Of a DNA stretch of 64,000 nucleotides, positions 63,653-64,000 are shown piece by piece. Origin of the DNA: GCA-001856825 sp038729485. Its GTDB lineage: Archaea > Thermoplasmatota > Thermoplasmata > Thermoplasmatales > GCA-001856825. The notes below the pieces were generated by a model. The model worked only from the letters and a program-made list of their open reading frames with translations, did no database searches and was not told the origin of the DNA. The stretch's first letter is position 1, and each line of letters starts with the position of its first letter. Where the stretch lies: assembly GCA_038729485.1 (NCBI GenBank), contig JAVYRX010000002.1, forward strand, positions 124,001 to 188,000. Direction: 5' to 3'. A program made the position numbers and the translations under genes.

Positions 63653-64000
63653 CTAATAAGGCGCTGGCGTTCTCGAAGCGACGCTGTCTCTGAATGAATA
63701 TACAACTATGTAAATTAGCGATATGAACAGGAAGCTGGTGAAAACATATCTGTACTTATAATCATATTGCGATGTAAATAGGTAGAGACCATAATAGCCT
63801 ATCAATTCCAGCCCCACATATCTTAAAAGAAAGCCCAGGGTGCTGACAGTCATGAATGAAGGAAATCTCATCTTGAGCGTCCCGGCCGAAAAAGACGCGG
63901 CGCTGTAGAAGAACGGGACAAATGTGGCAAGAAATATCGAAAAGTTACCGTGTTGCTTTACCCAGTTTGTTGCAACTGACAGTTTGACTTCTGAGATTTC
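63653..64000 (-). CDS. DedA/SNARE-associated-type membrane protein (5-prime part outside window)
   Basis: A partial minus-strand frame open through the right edge, giving the last 115 residues. Two to three hydrophobic segments follow a VTT-domain-like stretch (GNFSIFLATFVPFFYSAAS, FSAGTLKMRFPSFM) ending in a basic tail. The family's conserved Arg before the re-entrant loop is not evident here (FVPFFYS), so the subfamily is unsure. The N-terminus lies beyond base 64000. Confidence 0.65.
   Translation of the reverse strand, partial: EISEVKLSVATNWVKQHGNFSIFLATFVPFFYSAASFSAGTLKMRFPSFMTVSTLGFLLRYVGLELIGYYGLYLFTSQYDYKYRYVFTSFLFISLIYIVVYSFRDSVASRTPAPY

Noticed and set aside
1..64000. CRISPR array or cas genes
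   Set aside because: No regularly spaced direct repeats and no Cas-like proteins were seen on either strand.
1..64000. Intact insertion sequence or transposase
   Set aside because: No full-length transposase and no terminal inverted repeats were recognised; only decayed gene fragments remain in the two islands.

Overview
The window looks like a chromosome segment of a thermoacidophilic archaeon of the order Thermoplasmatales or a close relative. The evidence is: archaeal-type informational genes (L40e, RNase P component 4, prefoldin alpha, FtsY, FEN1 with a C-terminal PIP box, RadB, XPB/Bax1, a thermosome subunit); a 5S rRNA gene standing alone; a thioredoxin reductase lacking the NADPH-binding arginines, as in Thermoplasma; an alkyltransferase-endonuclease V fusion of the kind described from Ferroplasma; and leaderless-style promoters with a TATA box about 26-27 bases before many start codons. 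Where a ribosome site exists it is usually GGTGA(T). Genes are tightly packed, with many 4-base or longer overlaps.

Layout. 0-3.5 kb: a TrpB2-type synthase, a DUF1015 protein, tRNA-Thr and L40e. 3.5-7.1 kb (minus): cysS-pncA-pncB-pcp, joining Cys-tRNA synthesis to nicotinamide salvage. 7.1-9.1 kb: coaBC and a GHMP (pantoate-kinase-like) kinase for CoA. 9.1-11.8 kb: a cobalamin/iron-type ABC importer. 11.9-18.5 kb: acylphosphatase, peroxiredoxin, purM, a tRNA G10 methyltransferase, rnp4, pyrC, AMMECR1 and queE. 18.5-25.1 kb: a SufR-like regulator divergent from sufC-B-D-S-U, then meaB. 25.2-30 kb: FBP aldolase/phosphatase with a linked winged-helix-like protein, pheS and proS. 30-33.6 kb: an AT-rich decayed island holding one intact DNA methyltransferase, ending at tRNA-Val. 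33.7-44.5 kb: glnA, ADP-forming acyl-CoA synthetase subunits, thermosome, trxB, hutI, pgk, prefoldin alpha, ftsY and an XRE-type regulator. 44.6-46 kb: tRNA-Pro followed by a second decayed island. 46-52 kb: an MFS transporter, a DUF2173 protein, bax1-xpb and a NAD-kinase-like protein. 52.2-56.7 kb: 5S rRNA, HAD phosphatase, radB, fen1, tmk, map and sua5. 56.8-64 kb: marC, the thiI-rnz-AGT/endoV-truA RNA/DNA maintenance operon, a methyltransferase, a glycosyltransferase, and a DedA-type protein cut by the window edge.

The outstanding observation is queE (7-carboxy-7-deazaguanine synthase, archaeosine pathway). It is interrupted by a 138-residue endonuclease-free mini-intein placed exactly inside the radical-SAM CxxxCxxC iron-sulfur motif. 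The intein appears to begin with threonine rather than cysteine or serine, and the extein residue after it is the third cluster cysteine. Splicing is therefore needed to build the cluster site. Other points of note are a candidate SufR operator, two tRNA-bordered graveyards of decayed genes, a perfect 8-bp inverted repeat at the glycosyltransferase promoter, and several altered active-site motifs (CysRS, AGT domain, TrxR, DNA methyltransferase).
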